Assembly (NCBI RefSeq): GCF_000471905.2
Contig: NW_006495273.1
Location: forward strand, 4,507,689 to 4,571,688
DNA: 64,000 bases
Direction: 5' to 3'
Origin: Amborella trichopoda
Lineage: Eukaryota > Streptophyta > Magnoliopsida > Amborellales > Amborellaceae
The position numbers were made by a program, and so were the translations under genes. This document shows positions 52,781 to 63,819 of this stretch, one piece after another; positions within the stretch are counted from its first letter, which is position 1; each line of letters opens with the position of its first letter. The notes beneath the pieces were generated by a model, which was given only the letters and a program-made list of their open reading frames with translations, ran no database searches and was not told the origin of the DNA.

Positions 52781-53243
52781 GAAAATGTTGACATTAGCCC
52801 ACTAGTTCATATGAACATATGAGCTCAATGATCCATATTGAATATGGGCCGATCTGACGGTCACGACCTCATTTCGTATTTTAATTTATTTATTTTTATG
52901 AATCTAAATAATTTAAAAGTTTAGGCGTGTGTTCTTAAAAAATAGGAGAATATAATAAAAATATAAAAAAAATGATTTGTAAGAAATAAATTGACCAAAA
53001 TTCCCTTGAAAAGTTTTAGGGGTATTTGGTCAATTTATTTTTTGAAAATTATTTTTTAAATATTTTTATTAGGTGCGCCTTGATGAGAAAAGTTACATCT
53101 AAAATTTCAAGTTATTTGGATTCGTTAAAAAAAAAAAAAAATCATATTCAAATACAAAATGAGGTCTTGACCGTCAGATCGACCCAAATTCAATTTGGGC
53201 TGTTGGGTCCATATGTTTATATGAGCTAGTACTCAGCATTTTC
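52781..53243. mobile_element. MITE inside a TA microsatellite
   Basis: The left arm GAAAATGTTGACATTAGCCC and the inverted right arm GAAAATGCTGAGTACTAGCT continue as matching sequence for about 100 bases, including 'gatctgacggtcacgacctc' against 'gatctgacggtcaagacctc'. AT dinucleotide runs flank both sides, so the target was TA-rich. The arms share the 'gatctgacgg' core and inner A/T spacing with the 42 kb element. Confidence 0.7.
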
Positions 53244-53310
<67 letters not shown>

Positions 53311-53325
53311 TGTGTGTGTGTGTGT
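53244..53325. repeat. Compound (AT)n(GT)n microsatellite
   Basis: About six AT units pass into more than 30 GT units with one interruption. It is likely to be length-variable. Confidence 0.95.
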
Positions 53326-53333
53326 TAGGGCAC

Positions 53334-53620
53334 TCATACATATGAATATTTACTTAAGGACACGATTAGCATGCGACCAGCCCACATATTTAGGGGTGGC
53401 AATGAAGCTGGACCCGACCCATACCTGCTAGGTATACCCGACACGTGTGTGTTTGTGTGTATGTGTGTGTGTATTAGGGAATTCATACATATGAGTATTT
53501 ACTTAAGGACATGGTTAGCATGTGACCAACCCGCATATTTAGGTGTGGCAAAGGACCCGGACTCGACCCAAACTTGCCTGGTATAGCCGACATGGGTCCG
53601 GGTATGGGTTCAAGTTTTGA
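53334..53620. repeat. 150-base direct duplication ending in a 'GGGGTGGCAA' element fragment
   Basis: 'tcatacatatgaatatttac' through 'tagcatg.gaccagcccacat' and 'ttaggggtggcaatgaagc' recurs 150 bases later with 'ttaggtgtggcaaaggaccc'. The GGGGTGGCAA-GGACCCGACCC motif followed by 'gggtccgggtatggg' is the typical end of a plant hAT (Ac-like) MITE. Confidence 0.6.
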
Positions 53621-54034
53621 ACACGCAAGTAGGGTCTGGGTCCAATAAAGGATACTCGGATAGTCTCGGGTTCGGGTACGGGTCCTGCTATACTTGACCT
53701 GGTGGGTATCCGGACCCAAATTTTCAGCTTACCCAAAGGACAAAGCCCCAACCCTAAAATCATTTCAATACTTTTGGTCTTCCCCTGATTCTCCAAATGG
53801 CCAAACCCCATTGCTATCCTCCCTCTCTGCAATTCTCCCTCTCTCAATTTCTTGGAGACATACCTCTCTCTGGATCTCGAATGTCTCTCTCTCTCTCTAA
53901 TCACCCAACCCCTAAAAAATCTGTTCTCTGTTTTTTACCATTGTAAGCGACAAAAAGGAATCTCATAGTGGGGGTGGTAATGGACCCAACCAGGCCTGAT
54001 ACGTCACGACCCAAATTTCTTGAGCATGGTGAGC

Positions 54035-54485
54035 ACGTGCGGCGACGTGAAGAGAGAGGAGTAACGTCGTGCATGAAACAAGTCATTGCCGCGCGTGAAG
54101 AGAGAGGAGTAACGCCGTGCATGAAATAAGTTACTGCCGCATGTGAAGAGAGAGGAGTAATGTCGTGCATGAAATGAGTCATGTCGCTCGTGAAGAGAAA
54201 GGAGTAACGCCGTGCATAAAATGAGTCATTGCCGACGTGAAGAATACGCCATGCATGAAACAAGTCACTACCACTCGTGAAGAGAGAGGAGTAACGATGT
54301 ACATGAAATAAGTCACTGCCACGGGTGAAGAGAGAGGAGTAACGCCATGCATGAAATGAGTCAATGCTGCACGTGAAGAGAAAGGAGTAACTCCGTGCAT
54401 GAAACGAGTCACTGCCACGCGTGAAGAGAGAGGAGTAACACCGTGCATGAAACAAGCCACTGTCGTGCATGAAGCAAGACTGCCA
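54035..54485. repeat. 48-base minisatellite, about nine units
   Basis: The unit is 'cgtgaagagagaggagtaac' followed by 'gccgtgcatgaaataagtcactgccg'. There are about nine diverged copies, one shortened by about eight bases. The period is 16 codons, so a - strand frame stays open for 189 codons with a repeated peptide of the type FHARRYSSLFTRGSDS. Confidence 0.9.
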
Positions 54486-55920
54486 CTATTAACTGCATGT
54501 TGCCATGTGCGCCAATTGTCAACTTGCATGCCAATAAAAGGCCACTTGGCAAGCCCAGAGTGCCACCTCCCCACTTTTGAAATATAAAGTCTCTCTTTCT
54601 CTCTCTACACCTCACGTTTTGGAGCCCAAGTTCAGCCCTTTTGTGCCATTATTGGAGGGCTTGAGAAGCTTGGTGAAGTAGACTGTGGAAGGAGATTGGG
54701 ATCACCATTGGGACACAAAGGTAAGTAGATCACTACCTTGCAGACCTATGAGCATGAAAACATGAATGAAGCATGGTTTGAACATAACTTGAACTTAAGC
54801 ATGTGCAAAAATGATGATTGCATTCTCCAGAAAAGTTTATCTTCTTTTGCATGGCGAAAATGAGCACTGAAATCCTTTTGATGGCTCTGAAATTCTGTGG
54901 GGTGATACTCTTGTGAGTCTAGTTTAAGCTAGAATTGGCTTCATGTTGTTACCTTGCATAGATTAAGAGTTAGGAGATGATTTTGGGAGAGTGTCATGGC
55001 TGGACTTTGAAATTCTAGGGAGAATTAAGATTCTTGTGACTCTCTGTTGACATACTAAATGAACTCATAATTGCCTCAAATTACCACTATTGGAAAGATC
55101 TCTGAGTCTATTTTGAGTTTGGTATGAGATTCTTGATAGTTTGGAAGATGTGTTTCATTTTATGCTCATATGCCACTGTTAGCAGACTGTGATAATTTTC
55201 AGAAATATTGCTTCTACTCTATTAAAATTTTGTCTAAGTTATTGAAGTCCAAATGACACAAGAACACATCCATTTGGTAGATGCATGAGTCTTCTATGAT
55301 TTTCATGTTTTAACCTTACCCAAATTCTGTGTAAATGAGGAGCTATGCTAAAACATGTTACAATATGTCACTGTTGGCAGATCTCACAGAAACTCAGAAT
55401 TTTTGTCTCTATTGCCATGAATTTTGGTTGACCAAATGGAGTCCAATTACTCCGAAGCCATAGCCATTTGAAAGCTCTGAATGTCTACTAAAATTTGCAC
55501 GTTAGAATTGTTTCGAAATTCTAGTTAGGTTGAAAGCTATGATTTGAATTGTGAACATATGCCACTATTGGCAGAATTCAGCAAGATTCAAAACAATATA
55601 CTGAATCCTTAATTGATTAAGTAATGCCCAGTTAGCGAATTGGAATCGGAATTTAGTTAAATTCCCCTCATAAATTGGGTGACTCATTCTGTATACGCCC
55701 ATGATTGATAAGAACAACAATGAATTTCAAGTTGTATATGAATTATGCACATGTCATGCATCGATGTTTTTCTTTAAAATAGCTTAATCCTTTTGCATGG
55801 TGATTGAAATTTTCTGTCATAAGACACCGAAATGGTATGCTTGTGATCCTATGAATGTTGAATGTTCTTGACCTCTTGAAAAGAGTAAAGTATGAATGAA
55901 TGAATGTTATGCATGCTTAT
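54486..55920. other. Non-coding stretch between the two tandem arrays
   Basis: Contains a CT-rich start, a good donor site (ggacacaaag|gtaagt at about 54720), and then AT-rich sequence repeating 'cactattggcagatt/cactgttggcag' several times (55.1-55.6 kb). No gene is visible. Confidence 0.4.
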
Positions 55921-55924
55921 ACAC

Positions 55925-56352
55925 GGTGCAACTGATATATGTGATTTCTAACCACTACGCAATGGGTCCTCCATTGGTAGTGGATATTGTGATTATGTTC
56001 TATGAAACTGACAAATGTGATTTCTGACCACTATGTAATGGGTCATCCATTGGTAGTGGATATTATGATTCTATTATATGAAACTGATATATGGAATTTC
56101 TAGCTACTATGCAATGGGCCCTCCATTGGTAGTGGATACTGTGCTTCTGTTATATGGAACTGATACATGTGAATTCTGACCACTACGCAATGGATCCTCC
56201 ATTGGTAGTGGATACTGTACTGCCGGCAATTTCTAACTTTGCCACGATTCCAATGATAGGAGTGGAGTCGGGAGGTAACTATAAATAATAGAGTGGGTCG
56301 CACCCCCCAATTTGTTATAGGCACTACGCATTAGGTCCTCTAGTGGTGGTGT
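55925..56352 (+). repeat. 76-base tandem array of hairpin-forming units
   Basis: Four units at 76-base spacing (cores at 55951, 56027, 56103, 56179) and a decayed fifth at about 56320. Each core 'ccactacgcaatgg' + 'gtcct' + 'ccattggtagtgg' can form a 13-pair hairpin with one bulge. The right half is almost constant; changes in the left half are mostly C to T, which keep G-U pairing. Confidence 0.85.
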
Positions 56353-57399
56353 AACGCCCTCTTGCCTGAAGGCACAAGGAGAAGGTCGTGTCTTGCAAGG
56401 CCTCAGCTTATCAAAACCCTCAAGGCGCACTAGGGATTGTGTGTGAGTAAGAACATTACAAAATAGGACCTCCATTTGTCATTGTCCTCCCTCCTGAATA
56501 AGAGTAGAAGTCCTAAGTTACAGGACTGGCTTATAACCTGATTGACGGGGCTTCTACTTCAGGAGTAAGCACTGTTAGCTTCTATCCATGAGAACTATAT
56601 GCTTTAGCTGAGTTTACTATGTTTATTCCGTCATTATACTCTGATGCATGACCTTGTTCTATGACACAATGTGAACTGTAACAATAGGTGGGCCTATTAT
56701 CCCTAATGTGTGCATTTAGGAAGGAATGCAAGGGTACTGATTTACTTACTAGGCTTTTAGCTCATACCTCTCTTTTTCCCTTCTATGTAGAGTGAGAACC
56801 GATAGCTCGTGTGTGGACAGTTGGACTGTGGTTGCAGATTTTAAGCTCGAGTTTGGTTAGGTACCTCGATCTCGCCCTCCAGATCTAGGTAATCAGGCGG
56901 CACATATCTTAGGTTTCCTATGAACTCAGGATTTGAGATCGCTCTCTCGGAACCTTGCTTAGGAGCAAGGGTAGGTATACCAACCGATGAGAGAGGAATT
57001 TAAGGTGGGTTCGAGACTTACTCGGGCTGGCTCGCATAGGCGCCCTCTTAGATCACGAAGGAAAGCCCCCCCAGCTGCTTTAGCTGGTTCGCAATCGCCT
57101 CCCTTGACCTATAATCTCCTTATTTTTATGCACAATAATATTATGGTTAATTTGCAAGACAAGGGGGTCGAAGAGACCCACCCTTGTCTTAGAGCATTGC
57201 ACATCCGCATGGCTAAGAATGTGCGAGGTTAGAGTGATGAAGTGGAAGTTTCGAGCAAAGGTCTAAAAAAGAAGAAAACTTGATGAAGGGATGTGACTAG
57301 CTTGATAGTCGGACAATGACCAACTCGGAGTGGTAGCACGATGGCCATGGTACTCAGTACCAACACGGCGGTAATACTACTCGAAACCGAGACCGATGT

Positions 57400-58300
57400 A
57401 GCGATGCTAGGTTAAGTCCGCCTCAATCAAGTGAGGAGAGAAAAGAGTGAAGAGAAGGAAAGAGAGCGAGACGGTGGAGGGGATAGGGTCCCAACGGTGC
57501 TAGTCGTTGCCACCCATGACCATGGAGTAGTAGTGTCACGGCCCTAGAACGACGCTAGACACTATTGCTCACGGCTAGAGGGTGAGTAGAGGACTACAGA
57601 CGATGCTAGACATCGCCATTGGCAAGATAAGAAGGTAACACACGCCTACGCAAGCGACGATAGCCATTTGCGAAGCGCGTGGCGATAGTTCTCATGAGGG
57701 GCATGGCGACATGCGTGGGACGCAAGGGGGACGGCGATGAGCACCGAACGCGTGGAGGAAACTCGCACACGGCAATGGGCACCGAGTCCACGAAGGAACC
57801 TCACAGACGGTGATAGGTGTTGCTGAGGCCTCCAGCAAGCAGCGATAGGTATCGTCGTCTGCAATAGGCGTGCACCAGGGGAAGACCCCTGCGGGAGGCA
57901 ACGAGTTTTGTCATCTGGGCTCTTCACAGAGACGTCCAAGCTACGTCTGCGGACGACGATGAGTAACGCCATCCGCAGGCCTTACTAGGAGAAAGAGACA
58001 GACAAACATAAGGGGAAGAAGACTCGCGCATGGCGCTGCCTTCACCATGCTCGACCTGTGAGACCATGGAAGAGGCATGAACGACACTGCTACTACTGCA
58101 CATGGCCTCCGAGAGGAACTCAGACAGAGAAGAGGAAGAAGAAAGAGAGGAAGAGAAAGAAGAAGAAAGAGAAAAATACAAGATAGAGAAGATCTACCTC
58201 AAGCCTAGGGGTACCAATCAAAAGTTTCTCTCACCTTGCTCTCTCTCTCCAAACGTGACCCAACAATGGTAAGAAAGAGCAACTGTATTAAGTAAAAACT
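57400..58300. other. GC- and CpG-rich block, no recognised gene
   Basis: Composition jumps from about 35% to over 50% GC. A degenerate unit of about 50 bases with 'gacggcgatgagcaccga' recurs between 57.6 and 57.9 kb. The - strand contains overlapping open frames of 61-108 codons and, upstream of them, a TATATATA element near 58350 and a CT-rich leader. This could be a young gene, a retroelement leader or a methylation-protected island. Confidence 0.35.
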
Positions 58301-59640
58301 GTCTCTTTTGTGAGGGATTGAGTCCTTTGGTGCGGACAATGATGGTACGTATATATAGAATTTGCCTCAAACATGAGTGGAAGATCAAAAGTAACCCTAA
58401 TTTCTGAAAATTAAGATTAAAATGAATTAAAAAAAATAGAAAATAGGGTACAAAATGACAAATTTACCCCTTCCTAACAATTCGTAAAATTTCAGAACAG
58501 TCTCTATGTTGCCCTAGAACGTGCATGATTTTTCATGGATGATCCGGGTTCATTCCAATGCCCAATTGATCGAAAGATGATTGTTTTCTTGTAGGGCTCG
58601 ACATGACGATTGATTTAATACCAACTTCGAGCCAAGGATCATGTGACTTGAGATTTGAATGGATCATGAAACTTCAGATCGATAGTGTGCTTGTTCCTCG
58701 ATGTTTTTCGATGATTTCTTTGCTAGATCACACTGAACATGCCGTTACGATCGCGGGGCAACAAACGTAGCTCGATTCTGTGCTCGAAACGAAGATTTTG
58801 CAACCTTGGAATTGTGGCCGAAATCTGGAATTCCTACAACGGAATTTGCAGTGGCTTCGTCGGCTTTGTGTGCGAAATCCGATAGTTCATCATATACGGG
58901 GTTCAGGTCAGAGATGGCCCGAGACCTTACGCACGTGATGGAATTAGGCTCTCGTCGATATGGATCGCGAGCGAAGTGATTCGGCCGCTCAAGCGAGGCA
59001 CGATGCTCCTGAATTTTCTGCACTTTCTTCACAGATTAGCAACTTCTCTCTAGCTTTTCTTCATGCTCGGGTATCGTCATGGGGCGTGCCACATATCGAA
59101 TCGCTCATCTTGATGCGACGAACATGCTCACCAAATTTGAGCACGATCTGACTTGGGACGGGTGAGATATGAGCGTCGAAATTCACTACTCGTGACTGTC
59201 CCTTCAATGGTATAGAGTTGCAAGGTGGCTGCACGGGAATAGCGTGCGGCTTCTTCTGTTTCACTCTTTGCCTATAACATTTTCTTAAAGTGTCCGTTCG
59301 AGCTAAAATTTGACTTTTGGGGGTTTTCAACCGTGTCGGATCTAATGGCGGTGGTCCCACGTCAAATTGAGACACCAAGAATGTAGCTCTAGTTATAGGG
59401 TCTGTTTCAGGGTGCTAGAGGCCGATTCTGCTGAAACTGTTTCTCAGTCTACACTACCTTAGATGTGTTGAAATGTGACGAAACTTAGCATGAGACTTTT
59501 GAGAGTCCTCATGAATATCTTAACTTGTTCTGGGGATATTCTGAGACTGTCAGGATTTTCATTGTTTGCTAGGCTCACTAAATCTGTATCATGTGTCGTA
59601 GTTTAAGATGGCATGTGTATCTATCTGTCTTTCTTCCTAT
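58300..59640. other. Unassigned region before the plastid insertion
   Basis: Mixed composition, several short open frames in both strands, none recognised. Around 58.5-58.7 and 59.1-59.6 kb the wording resembles untranslated LTR-element leaders. Confidence 0.35.
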
Positions 59641-59691
59641 ACACCGGATATAGTACGTGACGTGATAGAGGATAAATAAGGGAATTTAATA

Positions 59692-60055
59692 TCAACTAAT
59701 TTTGAATCGTGGATACAGACGTATCCTTGACATACTGAAACGAGTACCATTATTGGTATCAAACCAATAGCGATTCATGCAAGCTAAATCTTCTAATTGA
59801 TGGTTGGGCCAAAGAAACAATTTAAATTTAATGGCTTTATTTGTATCTGTCTCAAGATGCTTGCCCCTATCCAAAAATTGCTTACAGTTTTGTATCTTCT
59901 TCCTATTGGAAAATATTATAGTTATGTTTCCTTTTCCGAGATTGAGACGACTTAGAATTCTCTATTCTCTACACCATCTCAGAGCTAAAATATTTTGTGG
60001 TCATAAATTCCTGATTGAAAAGTCATATATCCATCCATCTCTGTGGAAAAGTAAG
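59692..60055 (-). pseudogene. ycf1: ycf1 (TIC214) 3' end, nuclear copy
   Basis: The - strand reads [40 protein letters not shown] and [19 protein letters not shown] then stop, the well-known C-terminus of Ycf1. Further upstream an out-of-frame part (ILALRW.REL-like and LNLGKGN) continues the match toward about 60050. The gene is truncated to about the last 115 residues and has at least one frame break. Confidence 0.85.
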
Positions 60056-60080
60056 AAGGAAAAAAAGAAGGAAGAATTTT

Positions 60081-60327
60081 ATGGTCATAAATTCATTTAT
60101 ATCATCTGTTTCGAAAGAAGAAAACAAGGGGTCTATTGAATTTCAAGTATTCTGTTTCACCGATAAGATACGGAAACTTAATTCACATTTGGAACTGCAC
60201 AAAAAGAGGTAGGCGTAAAATTTTGGGGAAACGTCAGCGGATGTTGGCTTATTTGTCAAAGAATAATAAAGTACGTTATAAGAAATTAATCGGTCAGTTG
60301 AATATTTGAGAGCCAAAGACTCGTTAA
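60081..60327 (+). pseudogene. rps15: rps15, nuclear plastid copy
   Basis: [40 protein letters not shown], then a short deletion, then [20 protein letters not shown] and EPKTR-stop in another frame. The ribosomal protein S15 wording is unmistakable. Roughly eight to nine codons are missing in the middle and one stop occurs near the end. Confidence 0.85.
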
Positions 60328-60438
60328 TTTGAAAATTTGTATTTAAGATGAATTATTCGGTTCATTAGATCTTGGATTTTGATGAACTTTGTTTCATTTT
60401 CAGCAATTAATGAATATTAATTCCGGGAAAGAAAATAT

Positions 60439-61605
60439 ATGATTGTACCAGCTACAAGAAACGACCTCATGATAGTCAATATGGGTCCTCACCATCCATC
60501 AATGCATGGTGTTCTTCGACTCATAGTTACTCTAGATGGTGAAGACGTTATTGACTGTGAACCCATATTAGGTTATTTACACAGAGGGATGGAAAAAATT
60601 GCAGAAAATTGAACAATCATACAATACCTTCCTTATGTAACACGTTGGGATTATTTAGCTACTATGTTCACAGAGGCAATGACAGTGAATCCAGCGGAAG
60701 AGTTGGGAAATATTCAAGTACCTAGAAGAGCCAGCTATATTAGAGTAATTATGTTGGAGCTCAGTCGTATAGCGTCTCATTTGTTATGGCTGATATCGGT
60801 GCACATACTCCTTTCTTCTATATTTTCAGTGAGAGAGAGAATTGTTATATGATCTATTTGAAACTGCCACAGGAATGCGAATGATGCATAATTTTTTCCA
60901 TATTGGAGGAGTAGCTGCTGATTTACCTCATGGCTGCATAGATAACTGTTTGGATTTCTGTGATTATTTCTTACTAGAAGTTGCTGAATATCAAAAACCT
61001 ATTACACATAATCCCATCTTTTTGGAACGAGTTGAAGGAGTGGGCATTATTGCTGAAGAGGAAGCAATAAATTGGGGTTTATCAAGACCAATGTTACGAG
61101 CTTCTGGAATCCCAGGAATCTTCGTAAAGTCGATCATTATGAGTGTTACGATGAATTTGATTGGGAAGTCCAATGGCAAAAAGAAGGAGACTCATTAGGT
61201 CGTTATTTAGTACGAATCAGTGAAATGATAGAATCCGTCAAAATTATTCAACAGGCTCTAGAAGGAATTCTAAGGGGGGCCTATGAAAATTTAGAAGCTC
61301 AACGCTTTGATAGAGTAAGAAATATAGAATGGAATGATTTTGAATATCGATTTATTAGTAAAAAACCTTCTCCCACTTTTGAATTGTCGAAACAAGAACT
61401 CTATGTGAGAGTAGAAGCTCCAAAAGGGGAATTAGGGATTTTTCTAATAAAAGATAATAGTGTTTTTCCCTAAAAATGGAAAATTCGTCCACCTGGTCTT
61501 ATCAATTTGCAAATTCTTCCTTAGCTAGTTAAAATAATGAAATTGGCTGATATCATGACGATACTAGGTAGTATGGATATCATTATGGGAGAAGTTAATC
61601 GTTGA
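60439..61605 (+). pseudogene. ndhH: ndhH, nuclear plastid copy
   Basis: This spans almost the full gene (about 1167 of 1182 bases), from [20 protein letters not shown] to [20 protein letters not shown]. The NADH dehydrogenase subunit H wording is conserved ([20 protein letters not shown]). An in-frame TGA replaces an Arg codon (CGA to TGA, near 60610), and frameshifts occur around 60790-60850 and 61110. It cannot make a full protein. Confidence 0.9.
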
Positions 61606-61606
61606 A

Positions 61607-62124
61607 ATGATAATTGATAAGACAGAAGTACAAGCTATCAATTCTTTTTCCAGATTGGAATTGTCAAAAGAGCTATTTTGTTTGATATGGCTATTTATCC
61701 CTATTTTTACTCCTGTATCAAGGATTACAATAGGGGTATAGGTTATTGTGTGGCTAGAAAGAGAAATATCTGTAGGGATACAACAATGTATTGGACCTGA
61801 ATACGCTGGTCCTTTGGGGATTCTTCAAGCTATAGCAGATGTGACCAAATTGTTTTTCAAAGAGGATCTTCTCCCATCTAGAGGAGATATTCGTTATTCA
61901 GTATCGGGCCTTCTGTAGTGGTCATATCAATTTTACTAAGTCATTTGGTAATTCCTTGTGGTTATTGCCTTGTTCTCGCCGATCTAAGTATAGGTGTTTC
62001 TCCACAGATCGCAATTTCCAGTATTGCTTCTATTGGACTTCTTATGTCAGGATATGCATCAAATAATAAATATTATTTTTCAAGTGGTCTACGAGCTGCT
62101 GCTCAATCTATTAGTTATGAAATA
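61607..62124 (+). pseudogene. ndhA: ndhA exon 1, nuclear plastid copy
   Basis: This starts [16 protein letters not shown] two bases after the ndhH stop, as in plastomes, and ends [12 protein letters not shown], about ten codons before the normal end of exon 1. Internal frame breaks and stops are present. The ends at 62124 mark the border of the plastid insertion. Confidence 0.88.
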
Positions 62125-62238
62125 AATTGAGCGGGGGCCCCATGATGATGAAAAATATCTTCCAACAGCATGCCCCGCCAAAAGTTGTGCTTTGAGAGAA
62201 TCGAGAAGTGCAATCATTCAGGAAGTTTGAGGGATATT

Positions 62239-62520
62239 GTCGAAGTCCTTACCCTCAAGGGACTATTTGTGATTATGAAGCGTGAGGCCTTTGTAGGGAC
62301 CTCCTCGGACAGACTCAGGCATGAGGGATTGTGTCGAAGTCCATCCTCAAGGGACTATTTGCGATTATGAAGCACGAGGCCTTTGTAGGGACCTCCTCAG
62401 ACATAATCAGGCCTGATGGATCTTGTCGAAGTCCTCACCCTCAAGGGACTATTTACGATTTTGAAGTGTATGGCCTTTGTAGTGACCTCCTCGGATAGAA
62501 TCAGGCCTGCGCAGAGGCCA
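62239..62520. repeat. 93-base tandem repeat, three units
   Basis: Units start with 'tgtcgaagtcc' at 62239, 62332 and 62424 and contain 'ctcaagggactattt.cgatt' and 'ggcctttgtagggacctcct'. It begins about 115 bases from the plastid border. Confidence 0.9.
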
Positions 62521-63600
62521 AGTGCTAAGAACCTTTTGGTAAGCATTGTTCGCTGCTACACCAGGTTTGCTTTTGATGCTCAGGGTATCTTTGTAGGTCC
62601 CGTCTAGCGGGGTCCAGTTGGAGGCTTCTGACCTATCCCAAAAGTCTGGTCCCATGTAGGCTAGGGGATTTGGTGAGGAATACCCTGAAGCTTGTGGCAG
62701 GTTAGATCTTGGCTTCGTCAATTTCTTGCCTTTGTGATGGTCCTTAGCATTTCGGAGGGATCTTTTGGTCATCGACCTCACCCTCGTGGACTCTTGTTAT
62801 TGTTGGGAGATCTTATGCGGCTCTCACTCCCTGGCGAGCCATGTTGTTGATGTTGAAAGTGCGAGAGTTCTTATGCGGATCTCACTCCCTGGCAAGCCAT
62901 TTTGTATTGGTTGATACATGAGGATTTTAGGAAAACCTCATTAGGATTGTGATTGTTTAGAAATTGAGTGTCGGCTGAGGCGTCGGTCTTGCGTCAACCT
63001 GTGTTGTCGGTCCAAGTGCCCTTTTGCGGGTTTTCACTTGGACAAGCAAAGTGGCACCGCAGTTTTCACCAACTTCTGTTATTTTTGGGCTCTTTTACCC
63101 ATGACCTTGCAGCCATGTCCACCATTTTCATCTGTTTTTGTTCACGATGGCCTTTGGGGGTTTTCACCACGCCTGGATTTTGTTTTCCACAGAACTCTCT
63201 TACTCATGGTTTCGTGACCACGCCCGTCTGCCATTTTTACTCATGGCATTCCCTTGTCCAGGTGTACACCATGCCCGTTTTTTTGGGAAGGCATGTTTTT
63301 AGGGTCGTGCCTTCGAGTCCTATGCGAAGCCTTTTAACGTCATGCAGCCAGAATGTGTATTATAGTTTAGGGTCCTACAGCTGGACCGTAGTGATGATGA
63401 GTGAGTAGGGTCATGGCTTTGACTCACTCTGAGGAGATGGCAAGAGATTGCTTGTGAAGAGTTGATGACGAATGAATGGTGGGTGAATAATGGTGACCCA
63501 CTAGCTGACTGCGAGTATGGGTGGCGAAATGGCTTGCCTTTTTGTGGGCATATGTAAGACTCACTGGAGAACGGTGAAAGATGGTAATGATGAATGGACT
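62521..63600. other. Unassigned region near the right edge
   Basis: The sequence 'atcttatgcggctctcactccctggcgagccat' near 62807 recurs near 62855, a short direct duplication. No gene is recognised; the open frames are not family-like. Confidence 0.4.
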
Positions 63601-63614
63601 CACTGGAAAGGTAA

Positions 63615-63800
63615 CGAAGGCGGTGCGCGCACACGAACGGGTCAGTTAGGGAAGACGTGCATGAAGATTCATGTAAAAGGCATGTGCGCGTGTGTGGTCT
63701 CACTAGAGAGGTATGGAGGTGGTGTGCGCACACGAACGAGTCGGTTAAGGAGGATGTGTGTGAAGATGCACGTAAAAGGTGTGTACGCGTATCTGGGTGC
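63615..63800. repeat. 99-base tandem duplication
   Basis: 'ggtgcgcgcacacgaacggg' to 'catgtaaaaggcatgtgcgcgt' at 63622 recurs 99 bases later as 'ggtgtgcgcacacgaacgag' to 'cacgtaaaaggtgtgtacgcgt'. Alternating purine-pyrimidine stretches (gtgcgcgcacac) occur in each unit. Confidence 0.85.
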
Positions 63801-63819
63801 ATTTTTAAGGTCATGCCTC

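Larger units (their letters stand above)
53997..57230 (+). repeat. Possible long LTR-like or non-coding transposon block
   Basis: The block starts TGATACGTCACGACCC, like the TGTCACGACCC start of many plant Gypsy LTRs. It interrupts a 'ggggtggtaatggaccc' fragment at 53.95 kb and has 'ggcttttagctcatacctctctttttccc' in a poly(A)-region-like position near 56750. It contains the 48-base and 76-base tandem arrays and no long open frame of its own. The right border is unclear. Solo LTR is one explanation; a non-coding host transcript (splice-like AAG|gtaagt at 54720) is another. Confidence 0.3.
59650..62124. mobile_element. Nuclear insertion of chloroplast DNA (NUPT), rearranged
   Basis: About 2.5 kb matches the plastid small single-copy region: the ycf1 3' end, rps15, ndhH and the first exon of ndhA. 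rps15-ndhH-ndhA keep plastid order, strand and spacing. The ycf1 part is inverted relative to them, although ycf1 and rps15 share a strand in plastomes, so a break and inversion happened before or after transfer. All parts are decayed (stops, frameshifts, small deletions), so the copy is old and not functional. The right end stops a few codons before the end of ndhA exon 1. Confidence 0.9.

Noticed and set aside
53901-54574. Two long overlapping - strand frames as real genes
   Set aside because: Both consist of translation of the 48-base minisatellite; no domain, start context or splice evidence.
60842-61473. Functional ndhH
   Set aside because: The wording is clear but the copy has an in-frame stop and frameshifts, lies in nuclear DNA with AT-rich repeats around, and lacks neighbouring plastid genes on both sides.
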